Positions 19,601 to 30,759 of a stretch of 64,000 nucleotides of DNA are shown piece after piece; positions within the stretch are counted from its first letter, which is position 1, and each line of letters opens with the position of its first letter. Below the pieces are notes generated by a model. The model saw nothing but the letters and a program-made list of their open reading frames with translations, ran no database searches and was not told where the DNA came from. This DNA is from Erwinia persicina NBRC 102418. Lineage in GTDB: Bacteria; Pseudomonadota; Gammaproteobacteria; Enterobacterales; Enterobacteriaceae. The stretch lies in NCBI RefSeq assembly GCF_001571305.1, contig NZ_BCTN01000015.1:1-64000 (forward strand). The letters are read 5' to 3'. The translations under genes were made by a program, and so were the position numbers.

Positions 19601-20169
19601 ATCGCCAGCTCTACCGCCGCGTGGAGATACGTCTCTTCATCCTGACGGCCCGTACGGATCAGTTCCAGATAATAGCGGTCGGGAAAATGGTACTGATAAA
19701 AGGCCAGACACTCGGTCACCTGTGCCGTATTACCGCGCAGCAACATTTTGCCGACATCACCACGGCGCCCACCGGACAGCAGGATGATGCCCTGCTGATG
19801 TTCTACCAGCCAGTCACGATCGATTGTCGGGCCTGCGGGACCATAACCCCGTTGGTAAGCGCGGGAAATCAGCAGCGTCAGGTTCTGATAGCCTTCATTA
19901 TCAGCCGCCAGTACGGTGATTTGAGACAGCTCGTCCCCCATGGCTTCGCTGCTGACGTTGAAATCGGCACCGATAATGGGCTTGATACCCTGGCTGTGAG
20001 CGGTACCGTAGAATTTCACCAGCCCGCACAGGTTCGTGAAGTCAGTGATGCCGATGGCCGGCATCCCCATTTTTGCCGCGTTTTTCACCAACGGGCCAGT
20101 TTTCGCTAGCCCATCGATCATGGAGTAGTCACTGTGAACGCGTAAATGAATAAAACGAGGTTCGGCCAT
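16687..20169 (-). CDS. dnaE: DNA polymerase III subunit alpha
   Basis: This 1160-residue replicative polymerase has an N-terminal PHP domain and the C-family palm. The catalytic aspartates are in PDFDVDF (near 401 and 403) and in KFDFLGL (near 555). The beta-clamp motif QADMF is near residue 920, followed by the OB domain and the C-terminal tau-binding region. Length equals E. coli DnaE. It lies in the rnhB-dnaE-accA run. Confidence 0.98.
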   Translation of the reverse strand: MAEPRFIHLRVHSDYSMIDGLAKTGPLVKNAAKMGMPAIGITDFTNLCGLVKFYGTAHSQGIKPIIGADFNVSSEAMGDELSQITVLAADNEGYQNLTLLISRAYQRGYGPAGPTIDRDWLVEHQQGIILLSGGRRGDVGKMLLRGNTAQVTECLAFYQYHFPDRYYLELIRTGRQDEETYLHAAVELAIAQGVPVVATNEVCFLTEAEFDAHEIRVAIHDGFTLDDPKRPRNYSPQQYMRSEEEMCELFLDIPEALENSVEIARRCNVTIRLGEYFLPQFPTGEMTTEDFLVAKSKEGLEERLAFLFPDEKVRAERRGEYDERLDIELTVINQMGFPGYFLIVMEFIQWSKDNDVPVGPGRGSGAGSLVAYALKITDLDPLEFDLLFERFLNPERVSMPDFDVDFCMEKRDLVIEHVAEMYGRQAVSQIITFGTMAAKAVIRDVGRVLGHPYGFVDRISKLVPPDPGMTLEKAFAAEPQLPEIYEADEEVKALIDMARILEGVTRNAGKHAGGVVIAPTKITDFAPLYCDENGNHPVTQFDKNDVEYAGLVKFDFLGLRTLTIIDWALAMINARREKQGEPPIDIAAIPLEDKKSFDMLQRSETTAVFQLESRGMKDLIKRLKPDCFEDMIALVALFRPGPLQSGMVDNFIDRKHGREEISYPDIQWQHESLKPVLEPTYGIILYQEQVMQIAQVLAGYSLGGADMLRRAMGKKNPVEMAKQRGGFEDGAKSRGIDGELAIKIFDLVEKFAGYGFNKSHSAAYALVSYQTLWLKAHYPAEFMAAVMTADMDNTEKVVGLVDECWRMGLKVLPPDINSGQYQFHVNDAGEIVYGIGAIKGVGEGPIEAIIEARNEGGYFRELFDLCARTDTKKLNKRVLEKLIMSGAFDRLGPHRAALMSALPDALKAADQHAKAEAIGQADMFGVLAEAPEQVEKSYSDVTPWPEQIQLDGERETLGLYLTGHPINQYLKEIERYVGGLRLKDMHPTERGKMTTAAGLVVAARVMVTKRGNRIGICTLDDRSGRLEVMLFTDALDKFQHMLEKDRILIVSGQVSFDDFNGGLKMMARDMMDIDEAREKYARGLAISLTDRQIDDQLLNRLRQSLEPHRSGTIPVHLYYQREDARAKLRFGATWRVSPSDRLLNDLRSLIGSEQVELEFD

Positions 20170-20199
20170 CTGAGATTCCGTTAAAACCAGGGATAAAAA

Positions 20200-20823
20200 T
20201 TACAGCGTACGGACAACCGTTGCGCTGACGTCGGCATCCAGCAGCGCGTTACGCACAGGAGCAAAACTGCGGCGGTGCAGTGGCGTCGCGCCAAACCGCG
20301 CCAGTTTTTCCATATGCAGAGCGGTCGGGTAACCTTTGTGCTGGGCAAAGCCATATTCAGGGTAAAGCCGGTCCAGCTCGGTCATTTCACGGTCGCGCGT
20401 CACTTTCGCAACGATCGACGCGGCGCTGATCTCGCGCACCAGGCTATCGCCTTTAACCACGGCCTGACTGGGCATGGTCAGGACCGGGCAGCGGTTGCCA
20501 TCTATCAGCACAAAGTCCGGCGTCAGATGCAGTCCTGCCACGGCACGCTGCATCGCCAGCATGGTGGCATGAAGGATATTAAGCTGGTCGATTTCTTCCG
20601 GTTCAGCGCGTCCCAGGCTCCAGCTTAACGCTTTCTCGGTGATCTCATCAAACAATGCCAGACGGCGTTTTTCCGACAGCTTTTTAGAGTCGGCAAGGCC
20701 GGCAATCGGCCGGGCCGGATCGAGGATCACCGCTGCTGTAACCACCGCGCCCACCAGGGGGCCACGCCCCACTTCATCAACACCGGCAATCAGCGTGGCG
20801 TTGGGATAGATAAATTCATTCAT
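20200..20823 (-). CDS. rnhB: Ribonuclease HII
   Basis: This 207-residue enzyme cuts RNA in RNA-DNA hybrids and removes single ribonucleotides from DNA. The [10 protein letters not shown] motif near residue 14 supplies the first Asp-Glu pair and LIDGN the next Asp. I chose ATG 20823 over GTG 20829: it overlaps the lpxB stop as ATGA, and the E. coli protein aligns from here. Confidence 0.96.
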   Translation of the reverse strand: MNEFIYPNATLIAGVDEVGRGPLVGAVVTAAVILDPARPIAGLADSKKLSEKRRLALFDEITEKALSWSLGRAEPEEIDQLNILHATMLAMQRAVAGLHLTPDFVLIDGNRCPVLTMPSQAVVKGDSLVREISAASIVAKVTRDREMTELDRLYPEYGFAQHKGYPTALHMEKLARFGATPLHRRSFAPVRNALLDADVSATVVRTL

Positions 20824-21965
20824 GGGCACAGCTCCAGTACAGCCGCAGCAGCCTGCTCATCGGCGTTCCAGCGGATCTGATGATGCAGTTCAGCAAAGGT
20901 CGCCAGCAGCGTATCGCGGGTTTCACCTGCAGCCAGCAACGGCTCCAGCGCGGCGGCAAGCCGCTCAGGCTGACACTCATCCTGCAGCAGCTCTTTCACC
21001 AGCTCACGTCCCGCCAGCAGGTTAGGCAGCGAGACATACTCCGTTTTCACCAGGCGCTTCGCCAGCCAGAAGGTGAACGGCTTCATTCGGTAGCCAACCA
21101 CCATAGGACATTTTGCCAGCATACACTCCAGCGCGGCGGTGCCGGACGCCAGCAGTGCCGCATCGCTGGCCACCATGGCGGCCCGCCCTTTTCCATCCAG
21201 CAGGTGCATAATTAAATCAGGAGCCACTTCGGCTTTGATTTTCTCAAACTGTTCGCGACGACGCGGGTTTACCAGCGGCACGACAATTTCCAGTGCCGGG
21301 TATTTAGCCCGCAGTAGTACCGCTGTTCGCAGGAAATCGGCACTCAGCATTTCCACTTCGGCCCCGCGACTGCCGGGCAGCAGCGCCAGACACAGCGCAT
21401 CCGGGGCAATACCGAGCTCACGCCGGGCGGCCTGTTTATCCGGTTCAATCGGCATGGCATCGGCCATCGTATGACCAATAAAGCGGCACGGCACGTTGAA
21501 ACGATCGTAAAACGCTTTTTCAAACGGCAGGAAGGCCAGCACCAGGTCTGTCGAGCGGCCAATCTTAAACACGCGGTTCTGCCGCCAGGCCCAGACAGAG
21601 GGGCTGACGTAGTGGATCGTGCGGATGCCCTGCTGTTTCAGCTTACCTTCAAGGGTGATATTAAAATCTGGCGCATCAATACCGACAAAGACATCGGGCC
21701 TGAGCGTAGTAAAGCGGCGGGTGAGGTCACGGCGGATATGCAACAGGCGACGCAAACGGCCCAGCACCTCAACAATGCCCATCACCGCCAGTTCTTCCAT
21801 CTCATACCAGGCTTCACAGCCTTCGGCCTGCATCAGCGGTCCCGCCACGCCGACAAAACGGGCGTCAGGATGCTTTTCTTTCAGCGCACGGATAAGACCG
21901 GCACCAAGAATATCGCCGGAGGTTTCTCCGGCGACAAGGGCAATCGTTAAGGGATGCTTTGGCAT
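20820..21965 (-). CDS. lpxB: Lipid-A-disaccharide synthase
   Basis: This 381-residue GT19-family glycosyltransferase joins UDP-2,3-diacylglucosamine and lipid X to form the lipid A disaccharide. It works at the inner face of the inner membrane. The N-terminal AGETSGD motif and the downstream LLPGSR motif are present. It starts 3 bases after lpxA and overlaps rnhB by 4 bases. Confidence 0.97.
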   Translation of the reverse strand: MPKHPLTIALVAGETSGDILGAGLIRALKEKHPDARFVGVAGPLMQAEGCEAWYEMEELAVMGIVEVLGRLRRLLHIRRDLTRRFTTLRPDVFVGIDAPDFNITLEGKLKQQGIRTIHYVSPSVWAWRQNRVFKIGRSTDLVLAFLPFEKAFYDRFNVPCRFIGHTMADAMPIEPDKQAARRELGIAPDALCLALLPGSRGAEVEMLSADFLRTAVLLRAKYPALEIVVPLVNPRRREQFEKIKAEVAPDLIMHLLDGKGRAAMVASDAALLASGTAALECMLAKCPMVVGYRMKPFTFWLAKRLVKTEYVSLPNLLAGRELVKELLQDECQPERLAAALEPLLAAGETRDTLLATFAELHHQIRWNADEQAAAAVLELCP

Positions 21966-21968
21966 GAG

Positions 21969-22757
21969 TTAACGAATCAGACCCCTTGTAGAGCGGGAAA
22001 AGAAGTCGTAAAACGGCTGCACTTCCGGATGCGCCTGGGCGATCTCAGCGATCTCCGGCTTCACTTCATCCAGCGTTTTTCCACTGCGGTACAACAGCTT
22101 GTACGCAGCGGTAATCGCATGCAGCGCATCTTTGCTGAAACCACGACGCTTCAGCCCCACCAGGTTAATCCCAAACGGTGTCGCATGGTTACCCTGAGCA
22201 ATCACGTAAGGAGGAACATCCTGCGCAACACCGGAGCATCCGCCCACCATGACATGAGCACCGATAATACAGAACTGATGCACCGCCGTCATACCACCAA
22301 TTATGGCATGGTCGTCAACCGTCACGTGGCCGGCCAGAGTGGCGTTATTCGCGAGAATGCAGTGACTTCCCACAACACAGTCGTGCGCAACATGGGCGTT
22401 GACCATCAGAAGATTGTCATCACCCACTTTCGTCAAGCCACCGGACTGCGCCGTACCACGATGGATAGTGACGCTTTCACGGATACGGTTACGGTCGCCG
22501 ATCTCAACTCGTGTCGGTTCACCCGCGTATTTCAGATCCTGGTTCGCTTCACCAATCGAAGCGAACTGGTAGATAGTATTGTCTTTACCAATAACGGTAT
22601 GACCATTGACCACTACGTGAGACTTCAGAACCGTGCCTTCGCCAATCGAAACGTTCGCACCGACCGTGCAAAACGGGCCAATCTGGACACCAGCGCCAAT
22701 CACGGCGCCTTCTTCTACGATCGAGCTGGGGTGAATTACGGCGGTGCTATCAATCAC
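21969..22757 (-). CDS. lpxA: UDP-N-acetylglucosamine acyltransferase
   Basis: This 262-residue enzyme adds 3-hydroxyacyl from ACP to UDP-GlcNAc, the first step of lipid A synthesis. The left-handed parallel beta-helix shows as hexapeptide repeats over the first 190 residues, with the catalytic His in NAHVAHD near 125. The start codon is GTG, as in E. coli. It follows fabZ after 3 bases; fabZ and LpxA compete for the same hydroxyacyl-ACP. Confidence 0.97.
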   Translation of the reverse strand: MIDSTAVIHPSSIVEEGAVIGAGVQIGPFCTVGANVSIGEGTVLKSHVVVNGHTVIGKDNTIYQFASIGEANQDLKYAGEPTRVEIGDRNRIRESVTIHRGTAQSGGLTKVGDDNLLMVNAHVAHDCVVGSHCILANNATLAGHVTVDDHAIIGGMTAVHQFCIIGAHVMVGGCSGVAQDVPPYVIAQGNHATPFGINLVGLKRRGFSKDALHAITAAYKLLYRSGKTLDEVKPEIAEIAQAHPEVQPFYDFFSRSTRGLIR

Positions 22758-22760
22758 GAA

Positions 22761-23216
22761 TTAAGCCTCCCGGCTGCGAGCACACATCATCGTTGCTTCG
22801 CAGACAATTTTACCGTCTACGGTGGCCACACCTTTAAAGCGCGTCACACCACGGCGGGTTTTCTCGAAAGTGACTTCCATGATCATTTGGTCGCCAGGCA
22901 CAACGGGGCGCTTGAAGCGCGCGTCGTCGATGCCGGCAAAGTAGTACAGTTCGCCCGGCTCAAGTTTCCCAACGCTTTTAAACGCCAGAATACCCGTAGC
23001 CTGTGCCATTGCTTCCAGAATCAGCACACCGGGGAAAATCGGTTTACCAGGGAAGTGGCCCTGGAAAAACGGTTCGTTAACCGAGACGTTTTTTACCGCA
23101 CGCAGAAACTTGTTTTCTTCAAACTCAATCACGCGGTCAACCAGCAAGAACGGGTAACGGTGCGGTAAAAGTTCAATAATCTCTTCAATCTTCAGAGTAT
23201 GAGTTTCAGTAGTCAA
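22761..23216 (-). CDS. fabZ: 3-hydroxyacyl-ACP dehydratase
   Basis: This 151-residue hot-dog-fold enzyme dehydrates 3-hydroxyacyl-ACP in fatty acid elongation. The catalytic residues are H54 (GHFPG) and E68 (LILEAMAQ). The start codon is TTG with an AGGAAGAG Shine-Dalgarno; E. coli fabZ also begins with TTG. It lies between lpxD and lpxA in the lipid A gene run. Confidence 0.97.
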   Translation of the reverse strand: MTTETHTLKIEEIIELLPHRYPFLLVDRVIEFEENKFLRAVKNVSVNEPFFQGHFPGKPIFPGVLILEAMAQATGILAFKSVGKLEPGELYYFAGIDDARFKRPVVPGDQMIMEVTFEKTRRGVTRFKGVATVDGKIVCEATMMCARSREA

Positions 23217-23365
23217 AATACTCTTCCTGTCCTAAAAATTCTGATGGCATCAATGACACGGCCCGCAACGATCATCCAATCGTCTGCAGGCCGCAAATTA
23301 TATCTGTACGCTTACGCTTTCGCCTATTCTATTTATGAAAGCGGCGCAGCTTGGTGTTAACGTGC

Positions 23366-24391
23366 TTAGTCGTCTTTACCGACCTTGCGTTCGATGGCTT
23401 TTAAGCGTTTGCTTATTTCATCGATGTTCATCACCAGGGCTGCCGTTTTGCGCCAGGTTTTATTGGGCTGTAGCGGAATCCCGGAGGAGTATACTCCAGG
23501 TTCAGTGATTGGCCTCATCACCATTCCCATCCCTGTGACGGTAACTTTGTCACAAATTTCCATATGACCATTAATCACGCTGGCGCCACCAATCATACAG
23601 TAGCGACCAATTTTCAGACTACCAGCCATGATAACACCACCAGCCACTGCGGTATTGTCGCCAATCACCACATTGTGTGCAATCTGGCATTGGTTATCTA
23701 TGATAACACCATTCCCTATTTGGGTGTTATCGAGAGCACCGCGATCAATGGTGGTACAAGCACCAATCTCTACACGATCGCCAATAATCACCGTGCCCAA
23801 CTGCGGGATTTTCACCCAGTTGCCGCGATCATTAGCGTAACCGAAGCCATCAGAACCAATTACCGTACCGGACTGAATCAGACAGTCAGAACCGATTTCG
23901 ACTTCGTGATAGACAGAAACATTGGCCCAAAGACGTGTCCCGGCACCAATTTTGGTTTTTTTACCGATGAAACATCCCGCGCCGATGACCACATTATCAC
24001 CGAGGATCACGTCAGATTCGATCACTGCATTCGCACCGATCGAAACGTGTTGACCTAGCTGTGCGCTGGGATCAATTACCGCGCCGGGAGCAATATGGTT
24101 AGCCGGTTGCGGTGTGGTATCCAGCAACTGGGCCATACGGGCGTAGGTCAGATACGGGTTTTTAACCACCAGCGCAGCGCCAGGGAAAAATTCCAGATCC
24201 GCTTCAGTGAGCACCACGGCTGAAGCCTGACAGGCTGCGAGCTGCTCGCGGTAACGGCTGTTTGATAGAAACGTGATCTGACCATGTTGGGCGGATTGCA
24301 TAGAAGCAATGCCGGAGATGGCGATATCGCCATCTCCGTGCAATTCTGCATCCAACTGCTGGGCTAAATCAGCCAGTCGAATTGAAGACAT
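23366..24391 (-). CDS. lpxD: UDP-3-O-(3-hydroxymyristoyl)glucosamine N-acyltransferase
   Basis: This 341-residue enzyme adds the second hydroxyacyl chain in lipid A synthesis. An N-terminal uridine-binding domain (about 1-100) precedes a left-handed beta-helix of hexapeptide repeats; the catalytic His is in the [10 protein letters not shown] segment near 239. It starts 3 bases after skp. Confidence 0.97.
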   Translation of the reverse strand: MSSIRLADLAQQLDAELHGDGDIAISGIASMQSAQHGQITFLSNSRYREQLAACQASAVVLTEADLEFFPGAALVVKNPYLTYARMAQLLDTTPQPANHIAPGAVIDPSAQLGQHVSIGANAVIESDVILGDNVVIGAGCFIGKKTKIGAGTRLWANVSVYHEVEIGSDCLIQSGTVIGSDGFGYANDRGNWVKIPQLGTVIIGDRVEIGACTTIDRGALDNTQIGNGVIIDNQCQIAHNVVIGDNTAVAGGVIMAGSLKIGRYCMIGGASVINGHMEICDKVTVTGMGMVMRPITEPGVYSSGIPLQPNKTWRKTAALVMNIDEISKRLKAIERKVGKDD

Positions 24392-24394
24392 GAC

Positions 24395-24892
24395 TTATTT
24401 AACCTGTTTCAGAACATCAGCGGTGATGTCTTTAGATTTAGCAGCGTAGGCAACCGCATTCTGGTCGATAACGACGTCGTAACCTTCGCTATCTGCCACT
24501 TTCTGCACGGCATCCTGAATGCGGCTCAGGATTTTGTTACGCTCTTCCATCTGACGACGGCGATTGTCCTGCTCGAAAGCCTGCGCTTTGGTTGAAAACG
24601 CTTCACGCTGCGCCATCACGTCTTTTTCCATGCGGCTACGTTCAGACGCCTTCATGGTAGAGCCGTCACGCTGCAGACGCTGCATTTTAGTTTGCAGATC
24701 GCGTTCCATACCCTGCAACTCAGTTGCACGGCCTTTGAACTCGTTCTCCAGTTGTTTCGCAACGGTCGCACGCGCTGGTAACTGTTGGAAAATGCTGGAA
24801 ACGTTCACCACTGCAATTTTATCAGCAGCCTGAGCACCAGCGGAAACCGCCAGAGCAATACCCAGACCTGCGGCACACAACAACTTTTTCAC
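24395..24892 (-). CDS. skp: Periplasmic chaperone Skp (OmpH)
   Basis: This 165-residue protein has a Sec signal peptide ending AQA and a long charged coiled-coil hairpin; the trimer holds unfolded outer-membrane proteins on the way to BamA. I place the start at GTG 24892, which begins [10 protein letters not shown] like E. coli Skp and has an AAGGAG Shine-Dalgarno 7 bases upstream. The frame stays open to 24931, but those extra residues precede the signal peptide and that Shine-Dalgarno. Confidence 0.95.
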   Translation of the reverse strand: MKKLLCAAGLGIALAVSAGAQAADKIAVVNVSSIFQQLPARATVAKQLENEFKGRATELQGMERDLQTKMQRLQRDGSTMKASERSRMEKDVMAQREAFSTKAQAFEQDNRRRQMEERNKILSRIQDAVQKVADSEGYDVVIDQNAVAYAAKSKDITADVLKQVK

Positions 24893-25010
24893 TATAAAAC
24901 TCCTTACCATCAACGTTTGTGTCACGGACACATAGGTTGCGCTTACATTGGTGTCTCAGACATCGCAGTAAGCGCGATACTCTCTTGCTGTGCTTCCATG
25001 CAGGTCCGAA

Positions 25011-27422
25011 TTACCAGGTTTTACCAATGTTAAATTGGAACTGTTCGGCCTTATCTCCATCATACTTTTTGAACGGCTGGGCGTAGGAGAACACCAGCGG
25101 CCCCAGAGGTGACATCCACTGCAGTGCCAGACCGGCTGACATGCGGATGTTGCTTGGATCGCTATAGTCTGGAATACCTGCCGCACGCGTTGCTGCCGTA
25201 TTTTCCCACTTGGTATCCCACACCGTACCTGCATCCACAAACAGCGACGTACGTACTGAGTTCGCATACTTCTCACTCAGGAACGGCGTCGGGGTGATCA
25301 GCTCTGCACTGGCAACAGCCATGGCGTTACCACCGATAGCATCATCAGAATTACAGACACGATTCACATCACTTCCTGAACAATCAGAAGAACCGTTGTT
25401 CAGGTAGGCGGCTTTAGGACCAATGTTATTGGAACGGAAACCACGAACGGTACTGGAGCCACCGGCATAGAAGTTCTCATAGAACGGCATCTCTTTGCCG
25501 CTCAGCCCATCACCATAGCCTACGCGTCCACGACCCAGGAGTACCCAGGTGCGATCCTGATTCAGCGGCAGATACTGCTGCGTATCCAGCGTCGCTTTAT
25601 AGAAGGCGTTATCAGAACCCGGGATGGTCACCTTACCGTTCAGGTTGGTACGGTTACCCGAGGTTGGGAAGAACCCACGGTCAAGGGTGTTGTACGTCCA
25701 GCCATAGTTAAAGGTGAAATCATCTGCAGAGTAATCTTCGTCACCGGAAAGGCTCGGATTCTGCCCGACAGATCGCAGGTAACGCCACATGGCGATCTGC
25801 GGCTGCATGTTAGACAGGCTGTTATGTACATAGCCCAGTCCCACGCGCAGCGTGTTGTTCTCATTCACCGGGAAGCCCAGCGTGCCGTCTACACCATAAC
25901 TTTTGTTGGTGTAGTCAGACAGGTCGGCATCATCCGCTTTAAAGTCGTTGTAGAAAACGCGCCCGCCCAGGCTGACACCGTCGACCGTGAAGTACGGATC
26001 GGTCAGTGAGAACTCAGCATAGGTCTGGTAGTCATTCTTGGTGCCGCTGATGCCAACGGTGTTACCGGTACCCAGCCAGTTATCCTGAGTCACCCCCACC
26101 TGGAAGCTGACCCCACTTTCGGTGCCGTAACCGACGCCAAAGTTCAGCGTACCGGTGTTACGTTCTTTCACCTTATAGACGACGTCAACCTGGTCCGGTG
26201 AGCCCGGAACACGCTGAGTTTCTGTATCGACGGTTTCAAAATAACCCAGACGGTTCAGACGCTCTTTGCCCTGCTCAACCAAATCGCTGCCCAGCCATGC
26301 CCCTTCCATCTGACGCATTTCGCGGCGCAGAACGGAATCTTTCGAGGTGTCATTCCCTTCGAAACGGACTTTGCGCACGTAGAAACGGTTACCCGCATCA
26401 ACGTTAATACGCAGTTTAACGGTTTTGTTAGCGTCATCGATTTCAGGCTGCGTCTGCACGCGTGGGTACGCATAGCCATAACGGCCCAGCAGCTTCTTGA
26501 TATCATCTTCAATGCGGGTCACTTTGGAACCGTTATACAGTTCGCCCGGCGTGACTTTGCTCAGGGTTTCAATTTCCGCTGAGTGTCCAGCAAGATTTCC
26601 GCTGACCGCCACACCAGAAAGCTTGTATTGATCGCCTTCGTTAATGTTAACGGTGATGTAGATACCTTTTTTATCCGGCGTCAGGCTGACCTGAGTCGAA
26701 TCGATATTGAATCTTGCATAACCGCGGTCCAGATAGAAGCTGCGCAGGGTTTCAAGGTCACCGGCCAGTTTCTGTTTCTGGTATTTACGGTCGCCCACCA
26801 CGTTCCACCATGGCACTTCATCACGCAACTGGAAGCGCGAGATCAGTTCATCGGAGCTGTACGCTTTGTTACCCACGATGTTGATCTGCTGGATCTTAGC
26901 GGACACGCCCTCGGTGAAGACCAGCTTCAGGTCAACACGGTTACGTGGCAGTGGCGTGACCACCGCTTTCACACTGGCGCTGTATTTACCGACGCTGTAG
27001 TAAAAGTCTTCCAGCCCTTTCTCAATCGAGGAGATGGTGGTGCGATCCAGTGCTTCGCCTACGCGCACGCCAGAGGCTTCCAGGTTCTGCTTCAGCATAT
27101 CCTCTTTCACCGCTTTGTTACCGGAGAAAGTGATGCTGGCAATCGTCGGACGTTCTTTCACCTGGACGATCAGCGTATTGCCGTCGCGCAGGACCTGAAC
27201 ATCTTCGAAATTCCCGGTCGCAAACAGTGCACGAATGGTGTTACTGAGATCTTCATCAGAGACAGTGTCTCCAACGCGAACAGGCATACTGAGCAATGCC
27301 GCACCGACGGCGACTCGCTGCAGGCCTTCGAAATGAATATCATTCACTACGAATCCGTCTGCACCGTATACGGTTACGCTGCTAAACAGCAGCGACGCTA
27401 TGAGCAACTTTTTCATCGCCAT
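25011..27422 (-). CDS. bamA: Outer-membrane protein assembly factor BamA
   Basis: This 803-residue protein inserts beta-barrel proteins into the outer membrane. The signal peptide ends near residue 20, five POTRA domains run to about 420, and the rest is the 16-strand barrel. The conserved VRGF of loop 6 is near residue 655. The protein ends in an aromatic residue (Trp), as outer-membrane barrels do. skp follows downstream and rseP lies upstream, as in E. coli. Confidence 0.98.
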   Translation of the reverse strand: MAMKKLLIASLLFSSVTVYGADGFVVNDIHFEGLQRVAVGAALLSMPVRVGDTVSDEDLSNTIRALFATGNFEDVQVLRDGNTLIVQVKERPTIASITFSGNKAVKEDMLKQNLEASGVRVGEALDRTTISSIEKGLEDFYYSVGKYSASVKAVVTPLPRNRVDLKLVFTEGVSAKIQQINIVGNKAYSSDELISRFQLRDEVPWWNVVGDRKYQKQKLAGDLETLRSFYLDRGYARFNIDSTQVSLTPDKKGIYITVNINEGDQYKLSGVAVSGNLAGHSAEIETLSKVTPGELYNGSKVTRIEDDIKKLLGRYGYAYPRVQTQPEIDDANKTVKLRINVDAGNRFYVRKVRFEGNDTSKDSVLRREMRQMEGAWLGSDLVEQGKERLNRLGYFETVDTETQRVPGSPDQVDVVYKVKERNTGTLNFGVGYGTESGVSFQVGVTQDNWLGTGNTVGISGTKNDYQTYAEFSLTDPYFTVDGVSLGGRVFYNDFKADDADLSDYTNKSYGVDGTLGFPVNENNTLRVGLGYVHNSLSNMQPQIAMWRYLRSVGQNPSLSGDEDYSADDFTFNYGWTYNTLDRGFFPTSGNRTNLNGKVTIPGSDNAFYKATLDTQQYLPLNQDRTWVLLGRGRVGYGDGLSGKEMPFYENFYAGGSSTVRGFRSNNIGPKAAYLNNGSSDCSGSDVNRVCNSDDAIGGNAMAVASAELITPTPFLSEKYANSVRTSLFVDAGTVWDTKWENTAATRAAGIPDYSDPSNIRMSAGLALQWMSPLGPLVFSYAQPFKKYDGDKAEQFQFNIGKTW

Positions 27423-27477
27423 CGTTTTTATGCATTCTTCCTAACTGGTTCTCACGAACAGCTTGCCGACTGGCAAA

Positions 27478-28827
27478 CTATAGCCTTGAGAAATCATTGA
27501 ATAGCGCAAGCCCCATTAACAGCACCAGCACAATCGAGCCGATACGATAACTGAAGTCCTGAACTCGCTCGGAAACCTGCCCTCCTTTGATCTTCTCAAT
27601 CAACAGGAACAGCAGATGACCACCATCTAACACCGGCAGTGGGAACAGGTTGATTATCCCAAGGTTCACGCTAATCAGAGCGAGGAACATCAGGTAGTAG
27701 ATCAAACCATATTCCGCTGACATCCCAGCACCCTGGGCGATAGAAATCGGCCCGCTGAGATTGTTCAACTTCACATCACCGACAATCAGTTTGCCTAACA
27801 TACTTACCGTCAGCTTCATCAGTTGCCAGGTTTTCGCACTGGCCTCGCCGATTGCCGCAAACGGGCCATACTGGCGCACCGTTCTGTACTCTTCAGGTAG
27901 CGGAATAATGCGCGGTATGATGCCCGCAAACCCTTCCGCCTTGTTGTGTGGATTAACGTCTGGCGTCAGCGTCAAATCGACCGTGCTGCCCTGCCTTTCC
28001 ACCTCAATTGCTATTTGGTTGCCTGGGTTTTCACGAACAGTCGCCACAAAATTTTGCCACTGTTCCAAAGGCTGGCCATCGACTTTAACGATCCTGTCGC
28101 CTGCTTGCAAACCCGCTCGACTTGCTGCGGAGTCTTTTTGCACCTGCGCCAGTACCGATTCGATCTGAGGACCCCGGGGCTGAATGCCCAATGATGTGAC
28201 CGGATCCTGCTTATCGGGCTCAAACTGCCAGCCCTGTAAATTCACCGTCTTATCACTGGTTTTTTCACTGCCAAAGGGCGCCACCGTGAAGATGGTGTTT
28301 TTATCGCCAATCTTCGCTACCAGTGCCATTCGCACAGCATCCCAATCAGGCGTTTCGATACCGTCAACGGCTTTAAGTTCCGTACCTGGGGTAATTTGAG
28401 CTTCAGCGGCGGGTGAACCGCTCACTATTTCGCCAACAACGGGGCGAACACCGGGAACGCCGATGATAAAGACCAGCCAGTAAGCAAAAATAGCGAAGAT
28501 GAAATTCGCGACAGGGCCGGCACTGACAATCGCGGCACGTTGCAGAACCGTTTTGTTGTTAAAGGACTGATGACGAAGTTCAGGCGGTACGCTTTCGACG
28601 CGTTCGTCGAGCATCTTGACGTAACCGCCCAGCGGGATGAGCGCGATAACATACTCTGTGCCCTGCTTGTCACGGCGTCGCCACAGTGCTTTACCAAAAC
28701 CAATAGAGAAGCGCTCGACTTTCACACCGCAGCGGCGGGCGACCCAAAAATGGCCGAATTCATGCACGGTGATTAAAATCCCCAGCGCAACGATAAAGGC
28801 AGCAAAACTCCAGAGTATGCTCAACAT
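27478..28827 (-). CDS. rseP: Site-2 zinc protease RseP
   Basis: This 449-residue inner-membrane protease makes the second cut in RseA, freeing sigma-E. HEFGH is at 22-26 in the first transmembrane segment, two PDZ domains lie in the periplasm (about 125-310), and LDGGH near 402 supplies the third zinc ligand. It lies between cdsA (10 bases apart) and bamA. Confidence 0.97.
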   Translation of the reverse strand: MLSILWSFAAFIVALGILITVHEFGHFWVARRCGVKVERFSIGFGKALWRRRDKQGTEYVIALIPLGGYVKMLDERVESVPPELRHQSFNNKTVLQRAAIVSAGPVANFIFAIFAYWLVFIIGVPGVRPVVGEIVSGSPAAEAQITPGTELKAVDGIETPDWDAVRMALVAKIGDKNTIFTVAPFGSEKTSDKTVNLQGWQFEPDKQDPVTSLGIQPRGPQIESVLAQVQKDSAASRAGLQAGDRIVKVDGQPLEQWQNFVATVRENPGNQIAIEVERQGSTVDLTLTPDVNPHNKAEGFAGIIPRIIPLPEEYRTVRQYGPFAAIGEASAKTWQLMKLTVSMLGKLIVGDVKLNNLSGPISIAQGAGMSAEYGLIYYLMFLALISVNLGIINLFPLPVLDGGHLLFLLIEKIKGGQVSERVQDFSYRIGSIVLVLLMGLALFNDFSRL

Positions 28828-28836
28828 AATGTTTCC

Positions 28837-29694
28837 CTACAGCGTCCCAAAGACCAGCAATAACAGGCAGGCAAACACCGGAACGGCGGCCGTGAGGCTG
28901 TCAATACGGTCAAGAATACCGCCGTGACCAGGGATTAAGCTGCCGCTGTCTTTAATGCCGGCTTCGCGTTTGAACATGCTTTCGGTTAAATCCCCCAGCA
29001 CCGACGCCAGAGCAGCGATAATGGAGCAAATCAGCAGTGTCGATAGCGGTACCTGCAGCGGAGCAATCACGCTGAACAGCCAGGAAATTAACGCCGAGGT
29101 GACCAACCCACCAAAGAAACCTTCCCAGGTCTTGCCCGGTGAAACCTTCGGCGCCAGCTTATGCTTGCCAAACAGTTTACCGAACATATAAGCCCCGGAA
29201 TCGGCTCCCCAGACGAGGAACATCACGTACAGCAGCCACCAGGCACCGGCATAGTGGTCAACGTCATAGTGATACTGACGCAGGGCCAGCATTCCCCAGA
29301 AGAACGGGACAATGGTCAGCAAACCAAAGATCAGACGTAGTACGCGTGAATGGCGCCAGAATGTGGCAGAACCGGGATAGGAAAGAACCAGAAGCAGTGC
29401 CACCATCCACCACCCCAGCGATACCCAAAGGGCACCGCCAATCTGAGGCAGATGCACAGAATGCTGGTAAGCCGGGAGCGTAAACAGCATAAAGGCCAGC
29501 AGCAGGCCGCAGAGCAAAGCCAGCCAGACGCGCTGTGAGCGCGCAGCAAAGCCAGCAAACTGGCCCCATTCCCATGCGGCCAGCATGCAGATCGCTAAAA
29601 TAGTGATGGCAAACCCTAGCGGCGGCAGCAAAAAGAGGGCTGCAATGACGATAGGTATCAATATAAACGCGGTAATCAGGCGAGACTTCAGCAA
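28837..29694 (-). CDS. cdsA: Phosphatidate cytidylyltransferase
   Basis: This 285-residue integral membrane enzyme makes CDP-diacylglycerol from phosphatidate and CTP. It has about eight hydrophobic segments and the CDS signature SMFKREAGIKDSG...HGGILDRIDS near the C-terminus. The start codon is TTG with a GGGGG Shine-Dalgarno 7 bases upstream; E. coli cdsA also starts with TTG. Confidence 0.96.
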   Translation of the reverse strand: MLKSRLITAFILIPIVIAALFLLPPLGFAITILAICMLAAWEWGQFAGFAARSQRVWLALLCGLLLAFMLFTLPAYQHSVHLPQIGGALWVSLGWWMVALLLVLSYPGSATFWRHSRVLRLIFGLLTIVPFFWGMLALRQYHYDVDHYAGAWWLLYVMFLVWGADSGAYMFGKLFGKHKLAPKVSPGKTWEGFFGGLVTSALISWLFSVIAPLQVPLSTLLICSIIAALASVLGDLTESMFKREAGIKDSGSLIPGHGGILDRIDSLTAAVPVFACLLLLVFGTL

Positions 29695-29712
29695 AGATTA
29701 CCCCCAGTGCGC

Positions 29713-30465
29713 TCAGGCGCCGCCGGGTGCTGCGCCGCCAAACCGACGCTCTCGTTGTGCAAACGCATTCAGTGCACCTTCAAAAACTTGTTCATCAAAA
29801 TCAGGCCAAAGAGTATCGGTAAACCAAAACTCTGCATAGGCAACTTGCCAAAGCAGGAAGTTACTAATCCGATGCTCTCCCCCGGTCCTTATTACGAGAT
29901 CCACAGGTGCCAGTTCATTCAGGCAGAGATAAGGATGAAGCGTCTCTTCTTCGATCTGGTCCGGACGAAGAAGCCCCTCTTGTACCTGTTCTGCTATTTT
30001 TCTGACTCCATGGATAATATCCCAACGTCCGCCATAATTCGCAGCAATGTTGAGTGTTAGTCCATTATTTTGTTGAGTAAGTTCCTCAGCACGGCGAATA
30101 CGCTCCTGGAGACGGGAGTTAAATCGACTGATATCACCGATAATTTTCAACCGGACATTATGCTTGTGCAGACTTTTTACTTCACTGTCGAGTGCCCAGA
30201 CGAACAATTCCATCAGCGCCAGAACTTCCTGATGAGGACGATTCCAGTTTTCACTACTAAAGGCATAAAGCGTGAGCGCATCAAGTTTATTACTGACCGC
30301 GAAACTTACGGCGCGCCGTACGGATTTCACTCCCGCTTTATGACCAGAAATACGCAGCTTGCCCTGGTTTTTAGCCCAGCGGCCGTTGCCATCCATAATG
30401 ATGGCCACATGGCGGGGGCCTGTCCCCTGCTGGTCATCGGTTTGTAATTTATTTTCGGACGACAT
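29713..30465 (-). CDS. uppS: Undecaprenyl diphosphate synthase
   Basis: This 250-residue cis-prenyltransferase extends farnesyl diphosphate to the C55 lipid carrier used for peptidoglycan and O-antigen. The catalytic Asp is in IIMDGNGRWAK near residue 25, and the RTGGEHRISNFLLWQ region near the C-terminus binds the diphosphates. cdsA follows after 18 bases. Confidence 0.97.
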   Translation of the reverse strand: MSSENKLQTDDQQGTGPRHVAIIMDGNGRWAKNQGKLRISGHKAGVKSVRRAVSFAVSNKLDALTLYAFSSENWNRPHQEVLALMELFVWALDSEVKSLHKHNVRLKIIGDISRFNSRLQERIRRAEELTQQNNGLTLNIAANYGGRWDIIHGVRKIAEQVQEGLLRPDQIEEETLHPYLCLNELAPVDLVIRTGGEHRISNFLLWQVAYAEFWFTDTLWPDFDEQVFEGALNAFAQRERRFGGAAPGGA

Positions 30466-30494
30466 AATGCGTAACTATTTCCTTATTCAGAAAT

Positions 30495-30618
30495 ATACCC
30501 TTCATATTTGAAGCTGCTACCGCAGCGGCTGCCGCATTCACCCCGGCCACTTAACTGCTTAAGCATCCGAACGTTCCTGCACCTGCCGCCTGACTTCAGC
30601 ACCAACGACTTTGGGTAT
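30495..30618. repeat. ERIC-like intergenic repeat
   Basis: A 124-base element between uppS and dxr is bounded by the inverted ends ATACCC (30495-30500) and GGGTAT (30613-30618). Inside it carries TTCACCCCGGCCACTTA, which resembles the conserved ERIC block CTCACCCCAGTCACTTA, and GCCGCCT further on. Length and ends fit the roughly 127-base ERIC/IRU family of enterobacteria. The central part has diverged from my memory of the consensus. Confidence 0.65.
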
Positions 30619-30759
30619 GCAACGGCTTCTGAAATATCTCACCTGCCCGGCGTATATAGCGTGCGATTGCGCAAGTTTAACCGCTAAATCACCCCGTGAT
30701 ACCGGAACGGTGGGGCAAGACTATACCACCTCCGCCCAGCGCTCACAAATGGCGACGCG

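Noticed and set aside
21954-23168. A 404-codon open frame antisense to lpxA and fabZ
   Set aside because: It crosses two conserved genes in antisense, and its sequence looks like the complement of hexapeptide-repeat coding rather than a protein.
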